Assembly: GCF_022096995.1 (NCBI RefSeq)
Contig: NZ_JACXGQ010000004.1
Location: 186,001-250,000 of the forward strand
Direction of reading: 5' to 3'
Length of the DNA: 64,000 nucleotides
DNA from: Yoonia sp. I 8.24
Lineage (GTDB): Bacteria; Pseudomonadota; Alphaproteobacteria; Rhodobacterales; Rhodobacteraceae
The notes beneath the pieces were generated by a model, which saw only the letters and a program-made list of their open reading frames with translations, did no database searches and was not told where the DNA came from. The position numbers and the translations under genes are program-made. This document shows, one piece after another, positions 9,754-19,323 of this stretch. Every line of letters begins with the position of its first letter. The stretch's first letter is position 1.

Positions 9754-9775
9754 GGTGGATCAAGATCCACCCTAC
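9754..9775. repeat. Dispersed GGTGGAT-N4-ATCCACC palindrome, copy 1
   Basis: GGTGGATCAAGATCCACC followed by CTAC, eight bases past the ctaE stop. It is the same palindrome as at 12377, 12414, 35122 and 57673. Confidence 0.75.
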
Positions 9776-9782
9776 GTTTGGC

Positions 9783-10589
9783 TTAGCCGCCCCAGACGTA
9801 AACGGCAGCAAACAAGAACAACCAAACCACGTCCACAAAGTGCCAGTACCATGCGGCGGCTTCGAACCCGATGTGCTTTTCAGGGGTAAAGTCGCCCTTT
9901 TGCAGACGGATCAGGCAGACCAGCAAGAAGATCGTCCCGATAAAGACGTGCGCGCCGTGGAAACCTGTCGCCATAAAGAAGTTCGCGCCATAGATGTTGC
10001 CGCCGAACCCAAATGCCGCGTGGCTATATTCGTAAAGCTGAAACACGGTGAAAATTCCGCCCAACACAACAGCAAGGATCAGCCCCCATTTCATGTCTTC
10101 ACGGTTATTTTCATGAACCAGTGCGTGGTGCGCCCATGTCGCGGCGGCCCCAGAGCACAGCAGGATCAAGGTGTTGATCAACGGCAGGTGCCAAGGGTCA
10201 AATGTTTCGATCCCGGCAGGTGGCCAAACGCCGTCTTGCGCCGGGCTCAGCGGGCCCATTGGGTACATCGCGTGCTTAAAGAATGACCAGAACCATGCTG
10301 CAAAGAACATGACTTCGGACATGATGAACATGATGAAACCGTAGCGCAGGCCGATCCGCACGACCGGGGTGTGATCGCCAACCCGGCTTTCTGCGACAAC
10401 GTCCGCCCACCACGCGTACATGACATAAAGCACCATCGCCAACCCGATGAGGAACACATAGGGCTTACCGCCTTGGGCTGGCATCCACATAACCGCGCCG
10501 TACAGCATTATAAATGCGCCCAGGCTTCCCAAAAAAGGCCAGATCGAAGGTGGCAAAATGTGATAATCGTGATTTTTTTCATGCGCCAT
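9783..10589 (-). CDS. ctaE: Cytochrome c oxidase subunit III
   Basis: Integral membrane subunit III of the aa3-type cytochrome c oxidase: 268 residues, about seven membrane helices. Family stretches are [18 protein letters not shown] at the N-terminus, [13 protein letters not shown] near residue 95 (with the conserved Glu in the membrane) and [18 protein letters not shown]. The C-terminus [15 protein letters not shown] is a hallmark of subunit III. ctaG lies upstream on the same strand with a 25-base gap. Subunit I (ctaD) is not in this cluster, as in Rhodobacter and Paracoccus where it is encoded apart. Confidence 0.97.
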   Translation of the reverse strand: MAHEKNHDYHILPPSIWPFLGSLGAFIMLYGAVMWMPAQGGKPYVFLIGLAMVLYVMYAWWADVVAESRVGDHTPVVRIGLRYGFIMFIMSEVMFFAAWFWSFFKHAMYPMGPLSPAQDGVWPPAGIETFDPWHLPLINTLILLCSGAAATWAHHALVHENNREDMKWGLILAVVLGGIFTVFQLYEYSHAAFGFGGNIYGANFFMATGFHGAHVFIGTIFLLVCLIRLQKGDFTPEKHIGFEAAAWYWHFVDVVWLFLFAAVYVWGG

Positions 10590-10614
10590 GTGGTGCGTCC
10601 CTATCGGCTGATCG

Positions 10615-11229
10615 TTAGTTCAATTCTATGGCGTCTTGTGACGCCGTTGTCAAAGTCGAGGGCGCAAGCGCGGCTTGCACCACGTCCTCTGGTAGGTCGA
10701 TTTGGTAGAAAGTATAGCTGAGCGTGATTGTGTGCACGTGTTTCCCTTCGCGGTCGTCAACAATCGCGGGGTCAACAAAAAAGCTCACCGGCATCATCAC
10801 GGTTTCGCCCGGTTGCAAAACCTGTTCGGTGAAACAAAAACACTCAATCTTGTCGAAAAACGCACCGGCCTCGTAGGGGGTGACATTATAGGCGGCTTGA
10901 CCCGCAATCGGCACATCAAGCGGGTTATGCGCCTCGTAGTAGGCAAGACCGGTTTCCCCGATCCGCAACTCCATCTCGCGGACTTCGGGCTTGAAGGTCC
11001 AAGGCATGTCCCGATCAAGCGAGGCATCAAAGCGCACGGTAATCGTTTGGTCCAAAACCACATCGCTACCAGCCTCGGCAACATTTGTGATCCCGCCAAA
11101 TCCGGTGACCCGGCAAAACCAGTCGTAAAACGGCACCGACGCATAAGCCAAACCGCCCATCGTCACCACAACCGCACTTGTCATCAGCGCAGTCCGGTGC
11201 GGGCCTGAAAGGTTTGCGAAAAGCTTCAT
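10615..11229 (-). CDS. ctaG: Cytochrome c oxidase assembly protein CtaG (Cox11)
   Basis: Delivers copper to the CuB site of cytochrome oxidase subunit I. It is 204 residues: one N-terminal membrane anchor (about 13-32) followed by a periplasmic immunoglobulin-like domain. The family segment [16 protein letters not shown] follows the anchor, and the copper-binding CFCFTEQ motif is near residue 130. The start overlaps the stop of the small upstream gene (11226-11229). Confidence 0.96.
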   Translation of the reverse strand: MKLFANLSGPHRTALMTSAVVVTMGGLAYASVPFYDWFCRVTGFGGITNVAEAGSDVVLDQTITVRFDASLDRDMPWTFKPEVREMELRIGETGLAYYEAHNPLDVPIAGQAAYNVTPYEAGAFFDKIECFCFTEQVLQPGETVMMPVSFFVDPAIVDDREGKHVHTITLSYTFYQIDLPEDVVQAALAPSTLTTASQDAIELN

Positions 11230-11426
11230 TCTGTGCCTTCCTCCGGAATGATTTGAGGACGTGCAACATGATCAGTGGCTTCGAACTTGCGCGCATCACC
11301 AAGCTGGATAACCTTTACAACGGTCAACCCTAAGACGATTCCAACAAAACACAGCAACAAGATCAAGACACCGTAGTTGCGGTTTTTGCGGCGGCCGTGC
11401 ACCTCATGCTCAACTTTCATTGTCAT
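11226..11426 (-). CDS. Small single-helix protein of the cytochrome oxidase operon
   Basis: A 66-residue protein: basic N-terminus (VEHEVHGRRKNRNYG), one membrane helix (about 20-40) and a short polar tail. It sits between ctaB and ctaG with overlaps at both ends (TGATG with ctaB at 11426-11428; ATGA with ctaG). A small ORF at this position recurs in alphaproteobacterial cox operons (recalled) and is sometimes called a CoxF-like or hypothetical protein. Its role is unknown; an assembly factor or small structural role in the aa3 oxidase is an inference from position. Confidence 0.8.
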   Translation of the reverse strand: MTMKVEHEVHGRRKNRNYGVLILLLCFVGIVLGLTVVKVIQLGDARKFEATDHVARPQIIPEEGTE

Positions 11427-12358
11427 CACCAGCCCCCCAGCCCGTATTGGCGCAGCGCGGCCTCAAACAAAAGTGCGAGGAAATGGGCAAAGAGGTAGTA
11501 GAGTGACACCTTAAAGACGTTGATTTCGACTTTATGTTTATCAGCCTCGCAGGCGGCATCATCACGGCGCGAAATATCGATGGCCCCCTTGAGAAACCAA
11601 AGGTTCATCACCACGGCAACAGCCATGTAGAAAGGGCCGCCAATGGATGTCAGCCCAAGCCCAAGCGCGACTGGCACCAGCGCAATCGTGTAGATCAACA
11701 CGTGCCGTCGGGTTGTGTCGCGCCCATGTGTTTCGGTGAGCATTGGCACCCCGGCGCGACCGTAGTCAGATTTCACAAACAGCGCCAGCGCCCAAAAATG
11801 CGGAGGTGTCCACATAAAGATCAATGCGAACATCAGCACGCTTTCAATGCTCACGCCACCTGTCGCAACGGCCCAACCGATCATCGGAGGAAACGCGCCC
11901 GCAGCCCCACCGATCACGATGTTATGTGGTGTCGAACGCTTGAGGTACATCGAATAGACGACCGCATAGAAAAAGATCGTGAAGGCCAGTAAGGATGCTG
12001 CCAGAAAATTCGTCGCAAGCGCCAAAAGCACAACTGCAAAACCTGAAAGCGCTAGCCCGATGCCCAATGCTTCACCTGGCTCTACCCGGCCCGAAGGGAT
12101 TGGCCGTGTCGCCGTGCGCTTCATCAACCGGTCGATATCCGCGTCCCACCACATGTTCAGCGCACCAGAGGCCCCAGCCCCAACAGCGATACACAAAATG
12201 CCCACGAACCCGATGAATGGATGAACAGGCACGGGCGCAACCAACAGCCCAACCAAGGCGGTAAACACCACCAATGACATGACGCGCGGCTTCAGCAAGG
12301 CGAAATAATCGCCCATGTTTGCCTCATAGCTGCTGTCTTGCATGCTGATGTCACTCAT
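11426..12358 (-). CDS. ctaB: Protoheme IX farnesyltransferase (heme O synthase)
   Basis: Adds a farnesyl group to protoheme to give heme O, the precursor of heme a. It is a polytopic membrane prenyltransferase of the UbiA superfamily with about 9 helices; the first Asp-rich motif NMWWDADIDRLMKRT and second YGRAGVPMLTETHGRDTTRR bind prenyl diphosphate. I chose the ATG at 12358 (310 aa) because GGAAAG precedes it by about 8 bases. An upstream in-frame start at 12394 would place a palindromic repeat inside the coding region. It is second in the ctaC-led cluster. Confidence 0.95.
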   Translation of the reverse strand: MSDISMQDSSYEANMGDYFALLKPRVMSLVVFTALVGLLVAPVPVHPFIGFVGILCIAVGAGASGALNMWWDADIDRLMKRTATRPIPSGRVEPGEALGIGLALSGFAVVLLALATNFLAASLLAFTIFFYAVVYSMYLKRSTPHNIVIGGAAGAFPPMIGWAVATGGVSIESVLMFALIFMWTPPHFWALALFVKSDYGRAGVPMLTETHGRDTTRRHVLIYTIALVPVALGLGLTSIGGPFYMAVAVVMNLWFLKGAIDISRRDDAACEADKHKVEINVFKVSLYYLFAHFLALLFEAALRQYGLGGW

Positions 12359-12376
12359 ATAGGGTCTTTCCACGAC

Positions 12377-12399
12377 GGGTGGATCAAGATCCACCCTAC
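12377..12399. repeat. Dispersed palindrome, copy 2 (ctaB leader)
   Basis: GGGTGGAT-CAAG-ATCCACCC followed by TAC, immediately upstream of the ctaB ribosome-binding region. It is the inverted partner of the copy at 12414-12436. Confidence 0.8.
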
Positions 12400-12413
12400 A
12401 GGGTTAATTTAGC

Positions 12414-12436
12414 GTAGGGTGGATCCTGATCCACCT
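12414..12436. repeat. Dispersed palindrome, copy 3 (ctaC 3' end)
   Basis: GTAGGGTGGATCCTGATCCA followed by CCT, just after the ctaC stop. It lies 14 bases from copy 2 in the opposite orientation, so the pair can form one long hairpin (about 21 pairs, one mismatch) or two short ones. Confidence 0.8.
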
Positions 12437-12442
12437 CCCCGC

Positions 12443-13261
12443 TTAGGACTTCGCCGCTGCCAGCCATTCGTCGTATGTTTCTTGGCTTACGACTTTTACA
12501 GTGATCGGCATATAGGCATGGTCTTTTCCGCAAAGCTCTGAACATTGCCCAAAGAAGATACCTTCGCGCTCAGCCGAAAACCAAAGCTGTGACAAACGGC
12601 CCGGAACCGCATCTTGTTTCACGCCGAACGCTGGCACGGTCCATGAGTGGATCACATCCGCACCAGTCAGCTGCATCACAACGGTTGTATTCACGGGCAC
12701 AACAACGGACGTGTTGGTCGCCAGCAGATATTCGTCTTGGCTATAGCCAAATTCTTCCAGCTCTTCACGGCCAAGCATAAAGCTGTCAAAGCTTACGTCT
12801 TCGTCGACATACTCATAGCCCCAATACCACTGGTACCCGGTGACCTTGATATTGATTTCGCCTTCTGGGATCACTTGCTGCTTGAACAGCACCGGCAGCG
12901 AAAACGAACCGATGAACACGAGAATGACGATCGGCAGCACAGTCCAGGCCACTTCGAGCGGCGAGTTATGCGTAAATCCTGCGGGTGTCGGCTGGCGCTT
13001 TTGGTTATAGCGGATCAAAACCCAAGCAAGCAGCGCCGTCACAAACAAAGTAATGACGGTGATGATCACAAGCAAAAGCTGATCAAGCCCCTGCACATCG
13101 CGTGCCAATTCGGTGGCCGCAGGTTGAAAGCCGGTTTGGCCGTCAACGGGTCTCCCGATTATTTCCAGCTCTTGGCTGACTTCTTGCGCTGTGGCAACCG
13201 CCCCGGCCATGATCAGGCCGGCACCGGACAAAAGTGAGGTCGCAAAGGTTTTCAGTCGCAT
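12443..13261 (-). CDS. ctaC: Cytochrome c oxidase subunit II
   Basis: Subunit II accepts electrons from cytochrome c. It is 272 residues: a signal peptide ending near VATAQ (residue 26), two membrane helices (about 55-80 and 95-118), then a cupredoxin domain. The CuA ligands are visible: an early His in DVIHSW and CSELCGKDHAYM near the C-terminus (C240, C244, H248, M251). GYQWYWGYEY, the aromatic patch for electron entry, is also present. It leads the minus-strand cox cluster and is divergent from tldD, so its promoter should lie in 13262-13431. Confidence 0.97.
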   Translation of the reverse strand: MRLKTFATSLLSGAGLIMAGAVATAQEVSQELEIIGRPVDGQTGFQPAATELARDVQGLDQLLLVIITVITLFVTALLAWVLIRYNQKRQPTPAGFTHNSPLEVAWTVLPIVILVFIGSFSLPVLFKQQVIPEGEINIKVTGYQWYWGYEYVDEDVSFDSFMLGREELEEFGYSQDEYLLATNTSVVVPVNTTVVMQLTGADVIHSWTVPAFGVKQDAVPGRLSQLWFSAEREGIFFGQCSELCGKDHAYMPITVKVVSQETYDEWLAAAKS

Positions 13262-13431
13262 ATTCTACCCTAACATCGTTGCGCCTCAGGCGCGTCTGGA
13301 ACGGTACCCAAGAAGGAATCCCGTTGTATCTGACCGTCCATGTCCCATATCTTGATGAACAACTCAAGAACTGCTGTTGCGGCAAAGAGCCGCTTTTGCC
13401 GATAAATTTGCGCAGACCTAAGGAATTCCAC

Positions 13432-14853
13432 ATGTCCACCGACCCATTTCGCCCGTTTGACACCAACCTTGATCAGGACCGCGCGCTTACCTTGCTGCGC
13501 GAAGCCACCCAAGGGGCCGACGACGGCGAGCTGTTTTTAGAGCGCCGCAAATCCGAAGTTCTTTCGTTTGATGACGGGCGCGTAAAAACCGCTAGCTATG
13601 ATGCCTCCGAAGGGTTTGGTCTGCGTGCGGTCCGCGGAGAAACGGCAGGCTACGCGCATGCGACCACGATTGACGAACATGCGCTCAAGCGTGCTGTGGC
13701 GACCGCCAGGTTGGCCGTGGGTGACGGCGGTGGCACGATGGCCCCCGGCCCGATGGGCACCAATCAAAAGCTCTATTCGGATGCCGATCCGATGCTGCAG
13801 GCGACGTTCCCCGCCAAAATCGACGTCCTGCGTGAGATCGACGCCTTTGCCCGCGCGCTTGATTCGCGGGTGGTGCAGGTGTCAGCAACCCTTGCCGCAT
13901 CGCATCAAGAGGTGCTGATCCTGCGCCCAGAAGGCACACTTGTGACCGATAACCGCCCGATGTCGCGGCTGAACATCAGCGTCATTGTCGAAGAAAACGG
14001 CAAGCGCGAAAGCGGATCAATGGGCGGCGGCGGGCGCGCTGGGTTGATCGGCTTGATCGGGCGCGATCATTGGGAGCCCGTCGTTCGCGAGGCCTTGCGT
14101 ATCGCCCTTGTAAATCTTGACGCCGAACCTGCGCCCGCGGGCATGATGGATGTGGTGCTTGGCCCCGGATGGCCCGGTATTCTGCTGCATGAGGCCATTG
14201 GCCACGGGCTTGAGGGTGATTTCAACCGAAAAGGATCATCCGCATTTGCGGGGCTCATGGGCCAACAGATCGCCGCGAAAGGCGTGACAGTATTAGACGA
14301 CGGCACGATCCCCGATCGGCGTGGCTCTATCACCGTCGATGACGAAGGCACGCCCAGCGCCCAGAACACATTGATCGAAGACGGGGTGCTGGTCGGCTAT
14401 ATGCAAGACCGCCAAAACGCGCGGCTGATGGGGGTCGCCCCGACAGGCAACGGGCGGCGTGAAAGCTATGCCCATACACCAATGCCGCGCATGACCAACA
14501 CCTATATGTTGGGCGGGGACGCGGACCCTGAAAGCCTCGTCGCCGATCTGAAAGACGGGATTTATGCGGTTGGGTTTGGCGGCGGGCAGGTTGATATTAC
14601 CAACGGCAAATTTGTGTTCTCATGCACCGAGGCCTACCGCGTCAAAAACGGTATCGTTGGGGCGCCTGTCAAAGGGGCCACCCTGATCGGAGACGGCGCA
14701 ACTGCGTTGAAACAGATTCGCGGGATCGGCAATGACATGCAACTTGATCCCGGGATCGGCAATTGCGGCAAGGCTGGGCAATGGGTGCCCGTCGGCGTCG
14801 GACAGCCCAGCCTGCTGATTGGCGGCCTAACGATTGGCGGGGCTGCGGCGTAG
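13432..14853 (+). CDS. tldD: Metalloprotease TldD
   Basis: Zinc metalloprotease half that works with PmbA/TldE on modified peptides and unstructured proteins in the cytoplasm. The protein is 473 residues. The metal site HEAIGHGLEGD starts at H253, and SSAFAGLMGQQIA and the glycine-rich VGFGGGQVDITNGKFVFSC segment near the end fit TldD. I chose the ATG at 13432: AAGGA lies 7 bases upstream. An in-frame start at 13234 would overlap ctaC and add a non-conserved extension. A small membrane-protein gene starts one base after the stop. The partner gene (pmbA) is not in the window. Confidence 0.93.
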   Translation: MSTDPFRPFDTNLDQDRALTLLREATQGADDGELFLERRKSEVLSFDDGRVKTASYDASEGFGLRAVRGETAGYAHATTIDEHALKRAVATARLAVGDGGGTMAPGPMGTNQKLYSDADPMLQATFPAKIDVLREIDAFARALDSRVVQVSATLAASHQEVLILRPEGTLVTDNRPMSRLNISVIVEENGKRESGSMGGGGRAGLIGLIGRDHWEPVVREALRIALVNLDAEPAPAGMMDVVLGPGWPGILLHEAIGHGLEGDFNRKGSSAFAGLMGQQIAAKGVTVLDDGTIPDRRGSITVDDEGTPSAQNTLIEDGVLVGYMQDRQNARLMGVAPTGNGRRESYAHTPMPRMTNTYMLGGDADPESLVADLKDGIYAVGFGGGQVDITNGKFVFSCTEAYRVKNGIVGAPVKGATLIGDGATALKQIRGIGNDMQLDPGIGNCGKAGQWVPVGVGQPSLLIGGLTIGGAAA

Positions 14854-14854
14854 T

Positions 14855-15292
14855 ATGTTTCGCTCCGCGCCAGTCCGATTGCGTGATGCGCTCAAGATGA
14901 TTGGGATTGCGATACTCATCGTTGAGCTCATTCTTCCGGCACTGTTGCTCGCCGTTTGGGCCGCAGTAACGTATACGCCAACGCTGACCGATAGCTTTGG
15001 GTATTTTTGGCATACAGGTGCATTTATTTTTAATCTGTTTATTTTTGCGTTTGTAACAACCTTGCTGATTGTGCCGGTCGCTGTGGCTCTGCTTATGGCT
15101 GGGATTGGCGGATGGGCCGTTGCCTTTGTATTGGGCGGGATTGTGAGCCACGCGGCGTTTCTTGTGCTTTCGGGCCTAAAGGAAGCCGCGTATGACTTCG
15201 GCTTCGTCGCAATGACTTCACTGCCCGGCGTTGGCTTTGCCGGGGCGCTTTGGTTCTGCGCACAACTTGCGCGGCCAAAGCAAAACCTTTGA
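14855..15292 (+). CDS. Small integral membrane protein, function unknown
   Basis: A 145-residue protein with about four membrane segments (approximately residues 12-36, 50-75, 78-100 and 113-133) and short basic ends. I do not recognise a family. The ATG at 14855 is one base after the tldD stop, suggesting translational coupling to tldD; a TTG at 14834 is also in frame. It may be an accessory membrane protein, but nothing in the sequence says for what. Confidence 0.7.
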   Translation: MFRSAPVRLRDALKMIGIAILIVELILPALLLAVWAAVTYTPTLTDSFGYFWHTGAFIFNLFIFAFVTTLLIVPVAVALLMAGIGGWAVAFVLGGIVSHAAFLVLSGLKEAAYDFGFVAMTSLPGVGFAGALWFCAQLARPKQNL

Positions 15293-15370
15293 ACGACAAA
15301 ACATGCAAAGATTCACATCTCGTTAACTGCGTAGGCCTAAAACTGACCGCGCAATAGGCGGAGAATCAGG

Positions 15371-16504
15371 ATGACCGGAAAACGCAAAACTTCCAATCCC
15401 CCCCCACTCCTACCCACCACGGAAGGTGATCTGGTTGATCGGCTTCGCCTATTGCGATCGCGTCGGGTTGGCATTGTGACCTACCGGCGATTGATGGCTG
15501 AACATGGCAACGCGCAAAATGCGTTGGATGCCTTGCCAGACGTTGCCCGTGAAGCGGGTGTAAAAGGGTATGAAACATGCCCCATTGGCGTGGCGCGCGC
15601 AGAACTTGACGCGGGTCACGCCGCTGGCGCGGTATTGATGACGGATGACGACCCCCGCTATCCGGCCAATCTGCGCGATATTGCGGACGCCCCGCCCCTA
15701 TTGTGGGCCTTGGGCGATTTCGCTCTTTTGGCCCGTCCGATGATTGCATTGGTTGGCGCGCGCAATGCGTCATCGCTTGGCACCCGGATGGCGAAAAAGC
15801 TTGCTGCGGATTTGACAGATTCGGGGTTTGTCGTTGTGTCTGGGCTTGCACGCGGGATCGATACCGCTGCGCATCTCGCAGCACTTCCCGGTGGGACAGC
15901 CGCCGTACAGGCCGGCGGGGTCGATACGATCTATCCTGTCGAAAACACCCAGCTAGCGTATGACATTGCCAAACAGGGCGTGCGCCTGTCCGAGATGCCG
16001 GTGGGGATGCAACCACAAGCCCGGCATTTTCCGGCGCGCAACCGTATTATATCCGGCATGGCACAGGCAGTGATCGTGGTCGAAGCGGCCGCAAAATCAG
16101 GCAGCCTGATTACCGCGCGAAATGCATTGGATCAGGCCCGCGACGTTTTCGCAGTTCCCGGCCACCCGTTCGATGCGCGCGCGGCTGGTTGCAATATGCT
16201 GCTGCGCGATGGGGCCACACTGATCCGCAACGCGTCTGATGTGATCGAAGCTATTTCTCCGGTCCTTCCCGAAGCGCCCGAACTGGACCTAACACCGCCC
16301 CCTGCACCGCGCCCGTTACAGCAAACCGCAGCGCTGCACGATAAAATCTTGGCGCGGCTTGGCCCAAACCCCATTGCCGAAGACCAATTGTTGCGCGATG
16401 TGGACTCGCCCGCCGCAACGGTGGCTCCGGTTTTGGTCGATTTGGAACTTGACGGCAGGATCGCACGCCAGCCCGGCGGGTTATGGGCCGCGGTCGTCAA
16501 CTAG
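15371..16504 (+). CDS. dprA: DNA processing protein DprA
   Basis: Binds incoming single-stranded DNA and loads RecA during natural transformation. It is 377 residues: an N-terminal SAM-like region, then the Rossmann-like core with VGARNASSLGTRMAKKLA and SGLARGIDTAAH, EMPVGMQPQARHFPARNRII (about residues 215-235), and a C-terminal winged-helix domain. GGAG precedes the start by several bases. topA follows in the same direction; dprA-topA adjacency is common in proteobacteria. No competence pilus genes are in the window. Confidence 0.95.
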   Translation: MTGKRKTSNPPPLLPTTEGDLVDRLRLLRSRRVGIVTYRRLMAEHGNAQNALDALPDVAREAGVKGYETCPIGVARAELDAGHAAGAVLMTDDDPRYPANLRDIADAPPLLWALGDFALLARPMIALVGARNASSLGTRMAKKLAADLTDSGFVVVSGLARGIDTAAHLAALPGGTAAVQAGGVDTIYPVENTQLAYDIAKQGVRLSEMPVGMQPQARHFPARNRIISGMAQAVIVVEAAAKSGSLITARNALDQARDVFAVPGHPFDARAAGCNMLLRDGATLIRNASDVIEAISPVLPEAPELDLTPPPAPRPLQQTAALHDKILARLGPNPIAEDQLLRDVDSPAATVAPVLVDLELDGRIARQPGGLWAAVVN

Positions 16505-16627
16505 CGGCACCTTTACGCGCAACAATTGGACGAAAATGACCCTGTCGTAATGGGCGCATTGACAATCCGTCGCGACACACCACATCTTGCGCACCTAAAC
16601 CGCTCCCCATCCGCCCAAAGGATTCTC

Positions 16628-19237
16628 ATGCCAGTTGTCGTCGTCGAATCACCGGCCAAAGCCAAGAAAATTGAAGGTTATCTTGGAAAAGGTTATACCG
16701 TTTTGGCATCTTACGGCCACGTCCGCGACCTGCCGCCCAAGAACGGCTCGGTCCTCCCCGACGAAGATTTCGACATGAAATGGGAGGTCGCAAGCGACAG
16801 TAAAAAGCACCTCAAGGCAATTATCGACGCGTTGAAAAACGACAACGAACTGATCCTCGCGACCGACCCCGACCGTGAAGGCGAAGCGATTAGTTGGCAC
16901 CTGACCGAGGCCTTAACTGCCCGCAAAGCGATCAAGAAAGACACGCCCGTCAGCCGCGTTGTGTTCAACGCCATCACCAAAACCGCAATTCTTGATGCGA
17001 TGAAAAATCCGCGCCAAGTCGATGCGCCCCTGGTCGAGGCGTATCTTGCGCGTCGCGCACTCGATTATTTGGTTGGCTTCAACCTGTCGCCCGTCCTTTG
17101 GCGTAAACTGCCCGGCGCGAAATCCGCAGGCCGGGTGCAGTCGGTGACACTACGTTTGATTTGCGAACGCGAAATGGAAATCGAAGCTTTCCGCAATCAA
17201 GAATACTGGACAATCAAGGCACTTTTGACATCCGCGCGGGGTCAAACATTTGAAGCACGGCTAACGACGCTGGCGGGCAAGAAGCTCGATAAATTTGATC
17301 TGGGCAATGAAACGCAAGCCGAAATGGCCGTGCAGGCGATTAATTCGCGCGATTTAACCATCAAATCGGTCGAAGCAAAGCCCGGCACCCGCAACCCATC
17401 GCCGCCATTCATGACGTCAACCCTGCAGCAAGAGGCCAGCCGCAAATTCGGTATGGGCGCGCGCCAAACCATGAGCGTGGCCCAGCGTTTGTACGAGGCC
17501 GGATTGATCACCTATATGCGGACCGACGGCATCGACATGGCGCCAGAGGCGGTGACCAGCGCGCGCGACGCGATCAAAGCGAAATTCGGCGAGAAATATA
17601 TGCCCGAATCGCCGCGCGTCTACAAAAACAAGGCAAAGAACGCCCAAGAGGCCCACGAATGTGTGCGGCCAACGGATTTGATGTTGGGTGCAGATGAGGC
17701 GAATATTAAAGACGCCGACCAACGCAAACTCTATGAGTTGATCTACAAACGTACCCTTGCTAGCCAGATGTCCGCTGCGCGTTTTGAACGCACGACCGTT
17801 GATATCGCCAGCGCTGACGAACAGGTGATCATGCGCGCCAATGGGCAGGTTATGGTCTTTGACGGCTTCATCGCGATCTACGAAGAAGGCAAGGATGACA
17901 CTGTCGTTGACGATGACGACAAGCGCCTGCCGCAGCTAGCTGAGGGCGAAGACGCCGCCAAGCAATCGGTAACGCCAGAGCAGCACTTTACCCAACCGCC
18001 CCCCCGCTACACCGAAGCCACGCTCGTCAAGCGCATGGAAGAATTAGGCATTGGCCGCCCATCGACCTATGCGTCGATCGTGACCACGATTCAGGATCGC
18101 GGCTATGTTGAAAAAGACAAGAACCGTCTGATTCCGCAGGATAAGGGCCGTTTGGTTACCGCATTCTTGACCAACTACTTTCGCAAATACATCGGTTACG
18201 ATTTCACTGCTGATCTGGAAAACCAGCTTGATGAGGTCAGCGCAGGCGACGCTGAATACAAAAAAGTACTTGAACGGTTTTGGCGCGATTTTTCAGCTGC
18301 GATTGCGGAAACGGCAGATCTGCGGATCACCGAAGTGCTTGAAAAAATTAACGAAGTGCTTGAGCCGCATCTTTTCCCAGCTACGGAAGATGGCAGCGAT
18401 CCACGCCTGTGCCCCAACTGCGGCAAAGGGCGGTTGTCCATGCGTACCGCCCGCTCTGGCGGGGCCTTTATTGGCTGTTCGAACTATCCAGAATGCCGCT
18501 ACACGCGCCCCTTTGGTCCGCCAAACCCAGAGGCCGAAGCATCCGCCATCCCCCCCGAAGGCAAGCTGCTTGGCGAGGACGCAGGCGATCCCATCCGCGT
18601 GTTCAAGGGGCGCTTTGGCCCCTATGTGCAGCGTGGCGAAGTGACCGAAGATAATAAGAAGCCCCCTCGTCAAGGTGTGCCCGAAGGTTGGAATCCCGAA
18701 GAAATCGGGCTTCCCGACGCGCTGCGTTTGCTTGAGCTACCGCGTTTGATCGGCACCCATCCCGAAGACGGTGTAAATGTATGGGCCAATCTTGGACGCT
18801 ATGGTCCCTATCTTAAGCACGCTGAAAACACGTCGTTTAAGGGCGGCACAAACGCCAATCTTGAAGGCATCGAAGACGTCTGGACCGTGGGCATGAACCA
18901 CGCCGTACAATTGCTTGCGGAAAAAGTCGCGAGCCGTGGGCAACGTGGCAAGGCTGCCGTGCCGATCCACGAATTGGGCGAACACCCTGAAGCAGGCGGG
19001 CCGGTGAACGTCTTCGACGGCAAATACGGCCCCTACGTCAAATGGGAAAAGATCAACGCGACGATCCCCGAAGACATTCCACCAGCCGAGCTGACGATGG
19101 CACAGGCTGTGCATCTGATTGATGAGCGTGCCGCAAAGTCTGGTAAGAAAAAACCGGCGCCTAAGAAAAAGGCCCCGGCAAAAAAACCTGCCGCGAAGAA
19201 GCCCGCAGCAAAAAAGAAACCTGCTATCAAGAAATAG
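16628..19237 (+). CDS. topA: DNA topoisomerase I
   Basis: Type IA topoisomerase relaxing negative supercoils. It is 869 residues from the ATG at 16628, chosen because AAAGGA lies just upstream and the protein then starts PVVVVESPAKAKKIEGYLG, the TOPRIM start. TOPRIM acidic residues are in LATDPDREGEAISWH. The catalytic Tyr is Y296 in GLITYMRTDG. One four-cysteine zinc ribbon (about 595-623, CPNCGKG...GCSNYPEC) is followed by several repeats of the GRFGPYVQ/GRYGPYLK/GKYGPYVK type, and a Lys/Ala/Pro-rich tail of about 30 residues ends the protein, as in other alphaproteobacterial TopA. Confidence 0.96.
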   Translation: MPVVVVESPAKAKKIEGYLGKGYTVLASYGHVRDLPPKNGSVLPDEDFDMKWEVASDSKKHLKAIIDALKNDNELILATDPDREGEAISWHLTEALTARKAIKKDTPVSRVVFNAITKTAILDAMKNPRQVDAPLVEAYLARRALDYLVGFNLSPVLWRKLPGAKSAGRVQSVTLRLICEREMEIEAFRNQEYWTIKALLTSARGQTFEARLTTLAGKKLDKFDLGNETQAEMAVQAINSRDLTIKSVEAKPGTRNPSPPFMTSTLQQEASRKFGMGARQTMSVAQRLYEAGLITYMRTDGIDMAPEAVTSARDAIKAKFGEKYMPESPRVYKNKAKNAQEAHECVRPTDLMLGADEANIKDADQRKLYELIYKRTLASQMSAARFERTTVDIASADEQVIMRANGQVMVFDGFIAIYEEGKDDTVVDDDDKRLPQLAEGEDAAKQSVTPEQHFTQPPPRYTEATLVKRMEELGIGRPSTYASIVTTIQDRGYVEKDKNRLIPQDKGRLVTAFLTNYFRKYIGYDFTADLENQLDEVSAGDAEYKKVLERFWRDFSAAIAETADLRITEVLEKINEVLEPHLFPATEDGSDPRLCPNCGKGRLSMRTARSGGAFIGCSNYPECRYTRPFGPPNPEAEASAIPPEGKLLGEDAGDPIRVFKGRFGPYVQRGEVTEDNKKPPRQGVPEGWNPEEIGLPDALRLLELPRLIGTHPEDGVNVWANLGRYGPYLKHAENTSFKGGTNANLEGIEDVWTVGMNHAVQLLAEKVASRGQRGKAAVPIHELGEHPEAGGPVNVFDGKYGPYVKWEKINATIPEDIPPAELTMAQAVHLIDERAAKSGKKKPAPKKKAPAKKPAAKKPAAKKKPAIKK

Positions 19238-19323
19238 CATGTGCTGCATCGCAGCATGCACGTTGACTTTCCCTGTTTCGCGGGTCAGGCTTTGGCCGAT
19301 TGCGAAACGGGGGAACACCATAA

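Noticed and set aside
13234-13431. 66-codon extension of tldD
   Set aside because: It overlaps the ctaC start and its promoter region, and carries unrelated sequence; a good ribosome-binding site supports 13432.
15366-16016. 216-codon open frame on the minus strand opposite dprA
   Set aside because: Antisense to the conserved DprA Rossmann core; Arg/Gln-rich composition typical of a shadow frame.
16526-16627. 34-codon extension of topA
   Set aside because: AAAGGA directly precedes the ATG at 16628, and the TOPRIM domain starts there; the extension looks like leader RNA.
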